Below are positions 8,792-17,900 of a stretch of 64,000 bases of DNA, piece by piece (position 1 is the first letter of the stretch; every line of letters begins with the position of its first letter). Origin of the DNA: SSF53 sp036170535. GTDB lineage: Bacteria > Spirochaetota > Leptospiria > Leptospirales > Leptonemataceae. The position numbers and the translations under genes are program-made. The stretch lies in the NCBI GenBank assembly GCA_036170535.1, contig JAVHPJ010000243.1, positions 1-64,000 on the forward strand, written 5' to 3'. The notes under the pieces were generated by a model. It saw only the letters and a program-made list of their open reading frames with translations. It was not told the DNA's origin and searched no databases.

Positions 8792-9819
8792 AAGATCTGC
8801 ACAGCATCGCGCTTACGGTCCAGAACGACGAGATCCGCTTGCTGGATCAGACGCGATTACCGCTGGAAGAAATCTGGTTTTCCGTGCCGACGATCGCGGC
8901 GATGATTGAAGCGATTCAACGCCTGGCCGTGCGCGGCGCGCCGCTGATCAGCGTGGCGGCCTGCGTGGCGCTGGCGCGATTCGCGGAGCAGGGCGCGTCC
9001 GCAACACAACTACGCGACGCAGCGCAGGCTCTGCGCCAGTCGCGACCCACTGCGGTAAACTTGATGCGCGCCCTGGATCGCATGCTCGGCGACGGTTCGG
9101 AGGCGGCGCTCGATGCCGAACGCCTCGCGCGCGTCGCCGTTGAAATTTTTGAAGAGGACGTGCGCCTCTGTGAAGCGATCGCCGAACACGGCGCGCGCCT
9201 GATTCCCGCCAACGCGCAGATTCTCACGCACTGCAATACCGGCGGCCTTGGAACAGCGGGCCTCGGCACAGCTTTCGCTGTGATTCAGCGCGCGCACGCA
9301 CAGGGCAAAAATATTCACGTGTACGTCGACGAAACGCGGCCCCTGCTGCAGGGCGCGCGCCTCACCACCTGGGAACTGCGTCGCGCGGGCGTACCGTACA
9401 CCTTGATCTGCGACAACATGGCGGCGAGCCTGATGCGCGCCGGACGCATTCAGTGCGTCATCGTCGGAGCGGATCGCATCGCGTTAAACGGTGATTTTGC
9501 CAACAAGATCGGCACCTATTCAGTTGCAGCGCTCGCGATGCATCATGGCCTGCCCTTCTACTGCGCGGCGCCGCGCACGACGATCGACCCTGAGATGCAA
9601 AACGGCGATTCCATTCCCATTGAACAGCGCAAGACCGATGAGGTCCGCGGCTTTGCGGGCGCGCTGGCCTGGGCGCCGCCGGACGCGCCAGTCTATAATC
9701 CCGCCTTTGATGTCACGCCGGCCGCCCTGGTCAGCGCGTGGATCCTGGATGCGGGCGTCTTTACTCCTCGCGATATTGCAAACGGAGCGCTAAAGCGCGT
9801 CGCTTTGAATCGCGATTGA
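8788..9819 (+). CDS. mtnA: S-methyl-5-thioribose-1-phosphate isomerase
   Basis: It isomerises methylthioribose-1-phosphate to methylthioribulose-1-phosphate in the methionine salvage pathway. The protein has 343 aa. It shows LAVRGAPLI near residue 47, the catalytic cysteine in THCNTGGLGTAG (about Cys149) and the catalytic aspartate in VGADRIALNGDFANKIGTY (about Asp229). These are the hallmarks that separate MtnA from eIF2B subunits. The ATG at 8788 overlaps the preceding glycosyltransferase stop (ATGA), so mtnA is translationally coupled to the glycan operon although its pathway is unrelated. No other mtn gene is in the window. A paralogous sugar-phosphate isomerase role is possible, but both active-site residues are intact. 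Confidence 0.9.
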   Translation: MKDLHSIALTVQNDEIRLLDQTRLPLEEIWFSVPTIAAMIEAIQRLAVRGAPLISVAACVALARFAEQGASATQLRDAAQALRQSRPTAVNLMRALDRMLGDGSEAALDAERLARVAVEIFEEDVRLCEAIAEHGARLIPANAQILTHCNTGGLGTAGLGTAFAVIQRAHAQGKNIHVYVDETRPLLQGARLTTWELRRAGVPYTLICDNMAASLMRAGRIQCVIVGADRIALNGDFANKIGTYSVAALAMHHGLPFYCAAPRTTIDPEMQNGDSIPIEQRKTDEVRGFAGALAWAPPDAPVYNPAFDVTPAALVSAWILDAGVFTPRDIANGALKRVALNRD

Positions 9820-9844
9820 CGCAGCGCCCTTTTCCGCTTACACG
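9816..9844 (+). promoter_or_regulatory. Possible sigma70-type promoter for tRNA-Arg
   Basis: TTGACG (9816-9821) is separated by 17 bp from TACACG (9839-9844). The -10 box would end 8 bp before the tRNA 5' end, a sensible distance. The -35 matches consensus at five of six positions and the -10 only at three of six, so the call is tentative. The -35 box overlaps the mtnA stop. Confidence 0.4.
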
Positions 9845-9852
9845 TACGCCAC

Positions 9853-9925
9853 GCCCCCATAGCTCAGGTGGATAGAGCGGTGGTTTCCTAAACCATGCGC
9901 CCAGGTTCGAGTCCTGGTGGGGGCA
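9853..9925 (+). tRNA. tRNA-Arg (anticodon CCU)
   Basis: The 73-nt cloverleaf folds with a 7-bp acceptor stem (GCCCCCA with TGGGGGC), a D arm containing TAGCTCAGGTGGATAGAGC, an anticodon loop TTCCTAA giving anticodon CCU, and a T arm with GGTTCGAGTCC. The discriminator is A, and CCA is not encoded because AAG follows. CCU reads the AGG arginine codon. The gene stands alone between mtnA and a surface lipoprotein gene. Confidence 0.95.
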
Positions 9926-10035
9926 AAGTCGCTGAGCCTATCGCGCGGCGACCGATCGAGAATATTCTGCGTCGAGCTGTCAGGCGCCGGTCCTTTCCGA
10001 TTGCGAATGGCGGAACACTTGCCGCCCATGACCAC

Positions 10036-11142
10036 GTGAAGGCGCGCGCAAGCTGGCTTGCTTCCCTGGTGTTCAGCTCATTTTCGGGATGCGGCTTCTT
10101 TGATGCTGTCTGCAAACCGGCGGATGCGCATTGTTCGCCCGGGGCGCTGTTCGTATTATACTACTCCAGTCCCAAGGCCATTACTTCATTCTCCATCCCT
10201 TCGCAGGGACTGGTAGGCGTCATACGCGGCGCCCAAATTTCAATCATTGCGCCGGGCCTCACATCATTCACGCCGATGATCGCGGAGTTCACGACGACCG
10301 GCTCAGAAGTGCGCATTGGCGCCGTCCCCCAGTTAAGCGGCGTAACTCCTAACGACTTTTCCACGAATCTGCTGTACACGGTAGTGGCGCCAGACGGATC
10401 AACTCAGAACTACACCGTCACTGTTACGGCGCCGCTTACCTATGGCGGAGGCTCGCTCCATATCTGGGTGCGCGCCAGCGCACTCGCACTGAGCGACGGA
10501 GCGGCGGTGGCTGCATGGCCGGACCTCAGCGGTCGGGGCAATGCTTTCAGTCAGGCTGTTCTGGCCAATCAACCCGTCTTTCGGGCCAACCAGATCAACG
10601 GCTTGCCCGCGGTTGAGTTGTCTGCGGCGAGCACATCAAACATGACGATAGCTGCGCCATCGGGAACGCTCTATTCCGATGCCGGCGCCGATCAAAACGG
10701 ATCACTTTTTGCGGTTCTGGCGAGCAAGGGCAACAGCGGACAGGTCCTCTTGAACCTGGGCGGCGGAAACGGACGTCAGTTCGATTTTGGCGGCGGCGGG
10801 CCCACCACGCTGAGTCAGGGTCGCAATGGAGTCGGCTTTAATTACGTCTCAACGGCAAGTTTTGCGGACGGCGCCTATATTGGACTCGGCGTCGTGCAGA
10901 ATGGAGCAACGTTAATCAGCGAGTTTCACAACGGCGAGCTCAAGGGAAGCGGCGCGCCGGCTTGCTGTCCGACTTACATCACGGCGGGCGCCGTCAATCT
11001 GTCCTTCGGCGGCCTGAACGCCGACGTGGCTGAACTGCTTTACTTCAATACCGCCCTTCCCCAAAACGAAATCGATAAGATCTTCTGTTACCTGCGAACG
11101 CAATACAACCTGGGCGCCGCGAACGGCAGTTGCGGAAATTAG
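10036..11142 (+). CDS. Surface lipoprotein with cadherin-like repeat and LamG/lectin-like domain
   Basis: The predicted product has 368 aa from the GTG at 10036. The upstream continuation of the frame runs into the tRNA and is rejected as a start. The N-terminus KARASWLASLVFSSFSGC has a basic-hydrophobic signal ending in a relaxed spirochaete-like lipobox (FSGC). Residues ~40-130 form a beta-sandwich repeat, KAITSFSI to NYTVTVT, of the type found once or several times in spirochaete lipoproteins (I believe DUF5018-like). Residues ~140-360 (LHIWVRAS, WPDLSGRGN, LPAVELS) resemble a LamG/concanavalin-like lectin fold. It is probably exposed at the surface and may bind glycans. The ligand is unknown and the start is uncertain. 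Confidence 0.6.
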   Translation: MKARASWLASLVFSSFSGCGFFDAVCKPADAHCSPGALFVLYYSSPKAITSFSIPSQGLVGVIRGAQISIIAPGLTSFTPMIAEFTTTGSEVRIGAVPQLSGVTPNDFSTNLLYTVVAPDGSTQNYTVTVTAPLTYGGGSLHIWVRASALALSDGAAVAAWPDLSGRGNAFSQAVLANQPVFRANQINGLPAVELSAASTSNMTIAAPSGTLYSDAGADQNGSLFAVLASKGNSGQVLLNLGGGNGRQFDFGGGGPTTLSQGRNGVGFNYVSTASFADGAYIGLGVVQNGATLISEFHNGELKGSGAPACCPTYITAGAVNLSFGGLNADVAELLYFNTALPQNEIDKIFCYLRTQYNLGAANGSCGN

Positions 11143-11325
11143 ATTGCAGCGGCGGCGATTTTGCACCGGCGGCTGAGGCGCTCGCGCTCCATTTTTTGCG
11201 ACGACGCCCGCCTCCCCGGAAAAATCCTTGTCTGCGAACCTGGCCGGACCGAATCTCAACGCAAACTGACCTATGCTCCGATCAACGATCGCCGGAGCGA
11301 CTCCACGTTATATTTCAACACTTCC

Positions 11326-12408
11326 ATGGCTTCCCTATCTCTCCAACAACGACTCGAACGCGAAGTGGAACACTTTCGCGAGTTGGAGCACCGACTCGCG
11401 GAAGGCGGACTCTCGGCCGGCGATTTTAAAGATCTCTCACGCCAGCACTCGCAGCTTGCGCCGCGCGTATCGCAGATTGAAGAGTTTATACGTCTGGAAC
11501 GTGAGAAAGGCGAAGCGGAAACGGTTCTGGCCGACGCCGGCGGCGACTCCGATCTGCGCGCCATGGCCGCCGAGGAGCTGGCGACGATTGAAGCCGCGTT
11601 GCGCGAACGCCGCGAACGAATCGAATATCTTTTGTTGCCGCCCGATCCCAATTCCGGCCGTCCGGTATTGATGGAGATTCGCGCGGGCACCGGCGGCGAA
11701 GAAGCGGCGTTGTTTGTCGCCGACCTGCAGCGCATGTATTTGCGTTTCGCCGAAAAGCGCGGGCTGCAATACGAAATTCTTTCCGCTTACGAAACCGAGC
11801 TCGGCGGGTTTAAGGAGATCACCCTGTCCTTCGCCGGGCCGGAGGCTTACGATCTTTTGCACCAGGAAGGCGGCGCGCATCGGGTACAGCGCATTCCGGC
11901 GACGGAAAGCGGCGGCCGCATACATACCAGCGCCGTGACCGTGGCAGTCATGCCGGAAGTCGAAGAAGAAGAAGTCGCGATTGAGGACAAAGACCTCGAA
12001 ATCGACGTCTATCGCGCCAGCGGCGCCGGCGGTCAGCACGTGAACAAAACCGAGTCGGCCATTCGCATCACGCACATTCCCTCCGGGCTGGTAGTCACCT
12101 GTCAGGATGAACGTTCGCAGCACAAAAACAAGGCGAAGGCCATGCGCGTCCTGCGCACGCGTCTGGCGGAACGTCAGGCCGAGGCGCGTCACGCCGTCGA
12201 ATCAGCGCAAAAAAAAGAACAGGTTAAAACCGGCGACCGGAGCGAACGCATTCGCACGTATAATTTTCCCCAGGGTCGCGTGACCGACCATCGCATCGGA
12301 TTCACCGCTTACAACCTGGGCGCCTTTATGGAAGGCGAAATGGACGCGTTGCTGGAAGCGCTGCTGCAGCACGAGCGCGACGAGAAATTAAGGGATCTCG
12401 CAGGATGA
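11326..12408 (+). CDS. prfA: Peptide chain release factor 1
   Basis: RF1 recognises UAA and UAG stop codons and triggers peptide release. The 360-aa length is standard. The N-terminal coiled-coil region is followed by the PCRF domain (EIRAGTGGEEAALF, RMYLRFAEKRG), the anticodon-like tripeptide PAT (about 191-193), which marks RF1 rather than RF2 (SPF), and the catalytic GGQ in GAGGQHVNKTESAIR (about 233-235). I chose the ATG at 11326 because it gives the family's normal N-terminus. The frame is open for 55 codons upstream without support. The MORN lipoprotein gene overlaps its stop (ATGA). The 183 bp before the gene hold no clear element beyond a TATATT at 11309-11314. This protein serves as an internal reference for the release-factor-like module at 17,881-18,366. 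Confidence 0.97.
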   Translation: MASLSLQQRLEREVEHFRELEHRLAEGGLSAGDFKDLSRQHSQLAPRVSQIEEFIRLEREKGEAETVLADAGGDSDLRAMAAEELATIEAALRERRERIEYLLLPPDPNSGRPVLMEIRAGTGGEEAALFVADLQRMYLRFAEKRGLQYEILSAYETELGGFKEITLSFAGPEAYDLLHQEGGAHRVQRIPATESGGRIHTSAVTVAVMPEVEEEEVAIEDKDLEIDVYRASGAGGQHVNKTESAIRITHIPSGLVVTCQDERSQHKNKAKAMRVLRTRLAERQAEARHAVESAQKKEQVKTGDRSERIRTYNFPQGRVTDHRIGFTAYNLGAFMEGEMDALLEALLQHERDEKLRDLAG

Positions 12409-12821
12409 AAACTATGCGTCGGTATTTTGCTTTATCTGGCGCCGTCATCGCCGCTGCGCTAACATCCGCCTGCCTGAGTTGGCTCGGTCCGGACAGCGCG
12501 TGCGTGCGCGGCGACTGCCGCTCCGGCTATGGCGAGTATGAATGGTATGCGGGCGAGCGCGCCGGCGATCGCTACAGCGGCGAATGGCGCGCCGGTCTGA
12601 TGGACGGCAAAGGAACGTATTTTTTTCGCGATCTGGACGCCGAGTTTCGCGGAACCTTTCGCTCCGGTCGGCGCCACGGCGACGACGGTCTCACCTTGTT
12701 TCGCAATGCGCTGCGCCTGGTCGCTGATTATCGCAACGGCGAAGCCTGCGGCGAGCTGCGCGTGGAACATCCGGAAGGGCGCAGTGAACGCATTGCCGCA
12801 CCGCCGTGCGTGGATCAGTAA
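12405..12821 (+). CDS. MORN-repeat lipoprotein
   Basis: This 138-aa protein begins with a signal ending in a lipobox, ALTSAC (cysteine at about residue 23), so it should be a membrane-anchored lipoprotein. The mature part holds two MORN-like repeats, YSGEWRAGLMDGKGTYFF and a second starting FRGTFRSGRRHGDG. MORN repeats form small beta-hairpin stacks and often act in binding or scaffolding. Four cysteines in CVRGDC, AC and PPC could form disulphides. The ATG overlaps the prfA stop by 4 bp, so the two genes are co-transcribed. Its 3' end overlaps the stop of the convergent DUF547 gene by 7 bp. Its function is not known. Confidence 0.7.
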   Translation: MKTMRRYFALSGAVIAAALTSACLSWLGPDSACVRGDCRSGYGEYEWYAGERAGDRYSGEWRAGLMDGKGTYFFRDLDAEFRGTFRSGRRHGDDGLTLFRNALRLVADYRNGEACGELRVEHPEGRSERIAAPPCVDQ

Positions 12822-13603
12822 TTCAGATTCCAGTTATATTCTATATCCGTCCGCAGTTCCAGATTCGCCGGCAGATCGCGTCGATAGCGGCGCACAAAGG
12901 CCGCCGGCCCGCCCGCGGCTTGAAAATCTGCTGCAAACCACTCAAGCAGTTTGGTTGCGGAAAAATACGGCAAGGCGCTATTCGCCCGCACGCCCTTGGT
13001 CGGATTTGCGAAAAACCGGCGTGTCTGGTCTTCCAATTGCGCGTTTAATTGTGCAGCGGCATAGGCTTCGCGCCGCAGATCCGGACACGAAATTGAGGCG
13101 CAAACCACGGCGAAGTGAATCCGCGGCTCGCCCAGCGGCCGCAGGATCTCATGTTCGATCTGGTCCAGGCTCAGATTGCGCGCGCCAACCTGTATGACCG
13201 GCCGCTTCCAGATCACGTCCTGCCCGCGCGTCAATTCGTTGATGCTGCGAATCGGCCAGTTCTGTACGACCACGTTCAAAGCGGCAACGTTGTAGAGATT
13301 GATATAATACGCCAGTTTTTCATTGCGACTTTGCAGCGCGGCGAATGGATGATTCCGGATCGTCTCCACTGTTTGCGCAAATCGCGGATCCGCCTTGAGA
13401 CGCGGATAGTCGACTACCGCCAGCTGCACCCCCTCGCGCAGGGCCGGCTTCACGTAGGCCCGCAGCAGGGCCGTGTAGGCCGTAAGATCGGGTTCGCGCG
13501 CGCTGAGCGGCCCCGGCAGCGCTAGAGCCACGACAAAGCAGAACAGGAGCGCGCACGGCGCGATTTGAGTGCGAATGGAATTTCCCGGCGACGCTTGTTG
13601 CAT
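12815..13603 (-). CDS. Secreted DUF547-family protein
   Basis: The product has 262 aa. An N-terminal hydrophobic segment (ALLFCFVVALALPGPLSAREP) reads as a Sec signal peptide cleaved after LSA. The rest fits DUF547: a LAYYINLYNVAALNVVV block, a WKRPVIQVG strand and the marker HFAVVCASISCPDLR with conserved cysteines. Members occur in plants and bacteria. Their reaction is not established. The start is the ATG at 13601-13603 with GAGG seven bases upstream. Longer versions of the frame lack a ribosome-binding site. It is divergent from the sugar dehydrogenase gene across 118 bp, and its 3' end overlaps the convergent MORN gene. Confidence 0.75.
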   Translation of the reverse strand: MQQASPGNSIRTQIAPCALLFCFVVALALPGPLSAREPDLTAYTALLRAYVKPALREGVQLAVVDYPRLKADPRFAQTVETIRNHPFAALQSRNEKLAYYINLYNVAALNVVVQNWPIRSINELTRGQDVIWKRPVIQVGARNLSLDQIEHEILRPLGEPRIHFAVVCASISCPDLRREAYAAAQLNAQLEDQTRRFFANPTKGVRANSALPYFSATKLLEWFAADFQAAGGPAAFVRRYRRDLPANLELRTDIEYNWNLNY

Positions 13604-13721
13604 GTAGACCTCAGACGCCGGGCAGGCGCGGCGATTACAGAAAAAATATGCGTCTGGAGCCCGGCCGACGACCGCGCCGCTCGCGTTCACAACTGTTGAC
13701 AGAAAAAAACTCCGCCGCCTC

Positions 13722-14915
13722 ATGCGGTCTATGAACCCAGCGCTGCGCCGCGTGTTTCGAAATCTCCCCAGAGCGCCGTGGGCTCGCACCCTCCTGCAGG
13801 CTGCCGCTCTGCCGCCGGCGTTCCTCGCATTGTCCTTCTGCGCACCAACCGGCGCACAGACGCCAGCCCCGGCGGCGTTGCGCCTGGAGCGACAGTTCGG
13901 CGGAGCGAGCTTCACCCAGCCGCTCGGAATGCTGCAGGCGCCCGGCGTAAGCGATGTGTTCTATATACTGGAACAACGCGGCGCAGTCATCGCCGTCGAT
14001 CGCGCCGGACGCAAACGCGTCTTTCTGGATATTGTGGATCGCACGCGCAGCGGCGGCGAACTCGGCCTGCTCGGACTCGCTTTTTATCCCGACTGGACGA
14101 CTCGCTATCGCGCGATTGTTTCTTACACGCGTCCCGGGCGTAAACCTGTGTCGACCCTTGCAATTTTTCGCAGCCGCAATCGGGGCGCAAACCTGGATCG
14201 GAATTCAGAGCAGCGCATATTTTCTCTGGAGCAGCCGTACAGCAACCACAACGGCGGACAGGTTGCCTTTGGCCCGGACGGGATGTTGTATTTTGCGCTC
14301 GGCGACGGCGGCAGCGGCGGCGATCCCTTGAATCACGGACAGAATATGGAAACACTCTTTGGTTCCATTCTGCGCCTGGATGTGAGTCGCGCGCCGCCTT
14401 ACCGCATTCCGCCGGACAATCCGTTTGTAGGCCGCGCGGGTCGGGATGAAATCTACGCCTACGGCCTGCGCAACCCGTGGCGTTTCAGCTTTGACCGCGT
14501 AAGCGGCGAGCTATGGGCGGCGGATGTGGGACAGAATGCTATCGAAGAAATTAATAAGATCCGGGCCGGCGGCAACTACGGCTGGCGCGCGAAAGAGGGC
14601 CGCGCCTGTTTCGATCCGGAGCTCTGCAACCGACCCGGGTTTATCGATCCGGTGCACGAATACCGCCACGGTCCGCATTGCTCGGTGACGGGCGGATATG
14701 TCTACAGAGGTTCAGAGTTGCGGACTCTCGTCGGCGCGTATATTTTTGGCGACTTCTGCTCCGGCTACATTTGGGCTCTTGACGCCAACGGTCAGGCGCG
14801 CGAACTCATACGCAGCAACTTAAAATTGTCCGCCTTTGGCGAGGATCTGGCCGGCGAGCTGTATGCGCTGGATTATACCGGCGGCGTCTACCGACTGCGC
14901 GCTCCGGGAATCTGA
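13722..14915 (+). CDS. PQQ-type soluble aldose dehydrogenase family protein
   Basis: This 397-aa exported protein is predicted to be a six-bladed beta-propeller of the soluble glucose/L-sorbosone dehydrogenase (GSDH) family, which oxidises sugars with PQQ in the periplasm. The N-terminal signal ends around PTGAQTP. Recognisable blocks are QPLGMLQAPG, GELGLLGLAFYPDW, HNGGQVAFGPDGMLYFALGDGG, YAYGLRNPWRFSFD, WAADVGQN, INKIRAGGNYGWRAKEG and GPHCSVTGGYVYRG. FGPDGMLYFALGDGG and GLRNPWR are the family's strongest signatures. No PQQ synthesis genes are nearby, so the cofactor may be scavenged or the protein may bind something else. A second ATG at 13731 is possible as the start. The AAA+ gene follows after 34 bp. 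Confidence 0.8.
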   Translation: MRSMNPALRRVFRNLPRAPWARTLLQAAALPPAFLALSFCAPTGAQTPAPAALRLERQFGGASFTQPLGMLQAPGVSDVFYILEQRGAVIAVDRAGRKRVFLDIVDRTRSGGELGLLGLAFYPDWTTRYRAIVSYTRPGRKPVSTLAIFRSRNRGANLDRNSEQRIFSLEQPYSNHNGGQVAFGPDGMLYFALGDGGSGGDPLNHGQNMETLFGSILRLDVSRAPPYRIPPDNPFVGRAGRDEIYAYGLRNPWRFSFDRVSGELWAADVGQNAIEEINKIRAGGNYGWRAKEGRACFDPELCNRPGFIDPVHEYRHGPHCSVTGGYVYRGSELRTLVGAYIFGDFCSGYIWALDANGQARELIRSNLKLSAFGEDLAGELYALDYTGGVYRLRAPGI

Positions 14916-14949
14916 TTGCCGTACAGATTAGTGACGCGCGTCCTGTTTT

Positions 14950-17900
14950 GTGACCCTGCAAGCAATCTTTGTCGGCATCGTTTGTTTTCTGCTTGGCGTG
15001 CTTGCAACCCGGGCGTGGCGCGATTGGCCCGAGCGTAGAAAAACTCGCCGCCTGCTGCGCGCGCTCAGAGACGACAGCCTCGGCTTTCAGACGCCTGCGG
15101 CCGCCGTAGCGACAACCCGCGCCCCGGAAACCAGCGCCGATCCCCAGGACGCTGTCCCGCGAATCCTTCAAATTGCCGGCGCGCTCAAGGATGATTTTGA
15201 AAGCGGGCCCCATCCGCGCATACTTTTGTTGAACGAAAGCTTCCTGCGCGGGGCGCGACTCCTTGCGTCCGACGCATTTCAGACCGACGCGTTGTTTGGC
15301 TACATTGCAGGCGAACAACCGGTACTCGCCTGCATGTCGCTCTACGCGCTCGAACTGCGCGAAGACTTCGTCGCCGCCGAAGCTCTGCTCGCCCAAACTC
15401 GCGATTCGTATGCGTGGAAACTCTATTTCCTGCTGCGAACCGTGCATAAAAAGAGCGCCGCGCCCGCCCTGGGACGCGCCTTGCTTGAACTCCAGGCCTG
15501 GTGGTCGGAAAACGCGCTCTACCGCGAGATTGTCAGCGAGTTTGCCCGTGAGGAGGCGCGTCGGCCCGGACCGGCGGGCTTTCACGGCGCATTGTCACAC
15601 GCCCCTCTGGATCGGATCGAAGCCGCCGAAAAGATGCTGCGCGCGCTGGCGCTGCCGGAACTCCAGCCGCTGATAAACGAAATCGACGAGTTCCGTCGAG
15701 TCCGCGTCGATCGTGCGTTTCTCTCGTCAATTGGTCGCCTCTGGGGCGAAGATGATTTCGCAGTCCCGGTATTCGCACACCCGGCGCACGACGCCGCCCT
15801 CCAACAAATCCAGGCTTGCTACAGCGCCGATCCTCTGCGCCCCGCGCTTATCTCCGGTCCGCCGGGTTGCGGGAAAACATCCGTTGTGCGCGGCGTCGCG
15901 CGCGAAATGGCCGCTCGCGGCTGGACGATTTTCGAAGCGACCGCCTCGGACGTTCAGGCCGGCCAGCAGTACATCGGTCAGATTGAAGAACGCGTGCAAC
16001 AATTACTGCGTCATCTGAGTTCCGAACGCAAAGTCCTGTGGTACGTGCCGAACTTCCAGGATCTGGCGCACGCGGCCAAACATCGCTACAATCCAGTGAG
16101 TCTGCTCGACATGCTGCTGCCGGCATTGGAAAGCGGCGCAATTGTCGCGATCGGCGAGATCACCGACAGCGCCGAAGAGCGATTGTTGCAGGAGCGGCCG
16201 CGCGTACGCACTATCACCGAGCGCATTCGTTTGCAGCCCCTGGAAGACATACAATCGCTGGAACTCGGTCGAGTGTGGGCGAACTCGTTGCACTCGCAAT
16301 GCCCGCTGTCGGATCAGATTATTCGCGAGGCCCTGCAGTATTCCAAACAATATCTGGGCGAACGTCAGCAACCGGGTGCGCTTTTTGACTTCTTAAAAAT
16401 TACGTTAAACCGAAAACTGAGCGGCGGCGCGCTGGCGCCCGTGGCGAGCGAAGATCTCCTCCAAACCCTGGCTCAGCTGACCGGTCTTCCTGCAGAGATT
16501 CTGGACGATCGCCAGAGCCTCAACATTGAAGATTTGCGCCGGCGCTTCCATGCCCGCGTGATCGGTCAGCAGGAAGCGGTCGAGTGCCTGGTGGAGCGCG
16601 TGGCGATGATCAAGGCCGGCCTCACCGACGCAGCCCGACCGTACGGCGTATTTCTGTTTGTGGGTCCGACTGGATCCGGAAAAACGGAAATCACCAAGGC
16701 GCTCGCCGAATTTTTGTTCGGCGCTCCAGAACGCATGATTCGTCTGGACATGAGCGAATTTCAAACGCCCGATTCGCTGGATCGATTGGTGGGCGACGGC
16801 GAGCCGGGCCGCTCTGACGCGCTGGTAAATCGGATCCGCAAACAACCTTTCTCCGTTGTACTGCTCGACGAATTCGAAAAGGCGCACCCCAACGTTTACG
16901 ATCTATTTCTTCAGATTTTTGACGACGGACGACTCACGGACAAGCGCGGGGTAAGCGCTGATTTCCGCCATGCGATCATTGTTCTCACTTCCAATCTGGG
17001 CGCAACCATTGCGCGCGGTCCAGGCATCGGCTTTGGCTCGGAAGGCGCACAGTTCTCCCCTGGAGGAGTGGAACGCGCCGTGAACGCCGCCTTCCGACGC
17101 GAGTTCATCAATCGCATCGATCGCGTCGTGGTGTTTCGTCCGTTGAGTCGCGGCGTCATGCGGGACATTTTGCATAGGGAGTTGCAGCTCGCGCTTGCCC
17201 GCCGCGGCTTTCTGAGTCGCGGATGGGAAACCGAGTGGGATGATTCCGCAGTGGAATTTCTGTTGGAACGCGGTTTCACAGTGGATCTTGGCGCGCGTCC
17301 GCTCCGCCGCGCAATTGAACGATATCTGCTGTCGCCGCTCGCGCTGACGATGGTCAACCATCAGGCGCCCAGCGGCCGCCAATTTTTGTTTGTACGAGGC
17401 GGGGCGGAGAAACTGCACGTGGATTTTGTCGACCCGGACGCGGCGGACGCGCCCGGCGAAAGCGCAGCTCCGGACGCCGAGGAACTCGCCGACGGGCACA
17501 GCTTGCGCCGCATACTATTGCAGGCGACCGGGACGCGCGAAGAACGCGAGCTGCTGGAGGCCGGTCTCGTGCGACTGGAAGACTGGACGCAAACGGAAGA
17601 CTGGCGCCGCGAAAAGCTGGAGCTCATGAGCGACGCCGGCGCAGTAGCTTTCTGGGAGCGCCCGGATCGGTATCGCATACTCGGTCGCATCGAGCTCATG
17701 GATCGGGTGGAAAACGCGCTGCAGACCGCTCGCTCGCTGGCGCGCCGACTCGCCGGAGAACCCGACCGACGTAACGCACGCGCCGCGCAGCGCCACTCTC
17801 CCGATCTGGCCCGCCGCCTGGCGCGTTTATTATATCTTCTGGAAGAGACACGACTTTCACTGAATGAGAATCTCGCTTCGGACGCCCTGCTCGTGATCGA

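Noticed and set aside
9895..10035. Upstream start of the lipoprotein frame inside the tRNA-Arg gene
   Set aside because: A start at 9895 would overlap the tRNA. The GTG at 10036 gives a lipoprotein signal.
13695..13700. TTGACA before the sugar dehydrogenase gene, and similar hexamers at 1705 and 28154
   Set aside because: None has a recognisable -10 element at 16-18 bp, so I did not call promoters.
15656..15668. GGAACTCC inside the AAA+ gene (CCGGAACTCCAGC)
   Set aside because: It lacks the GTA...TAC/GAC arms of the inverted repeat and fits the reading frame as LPELQ, so I count it as chance.
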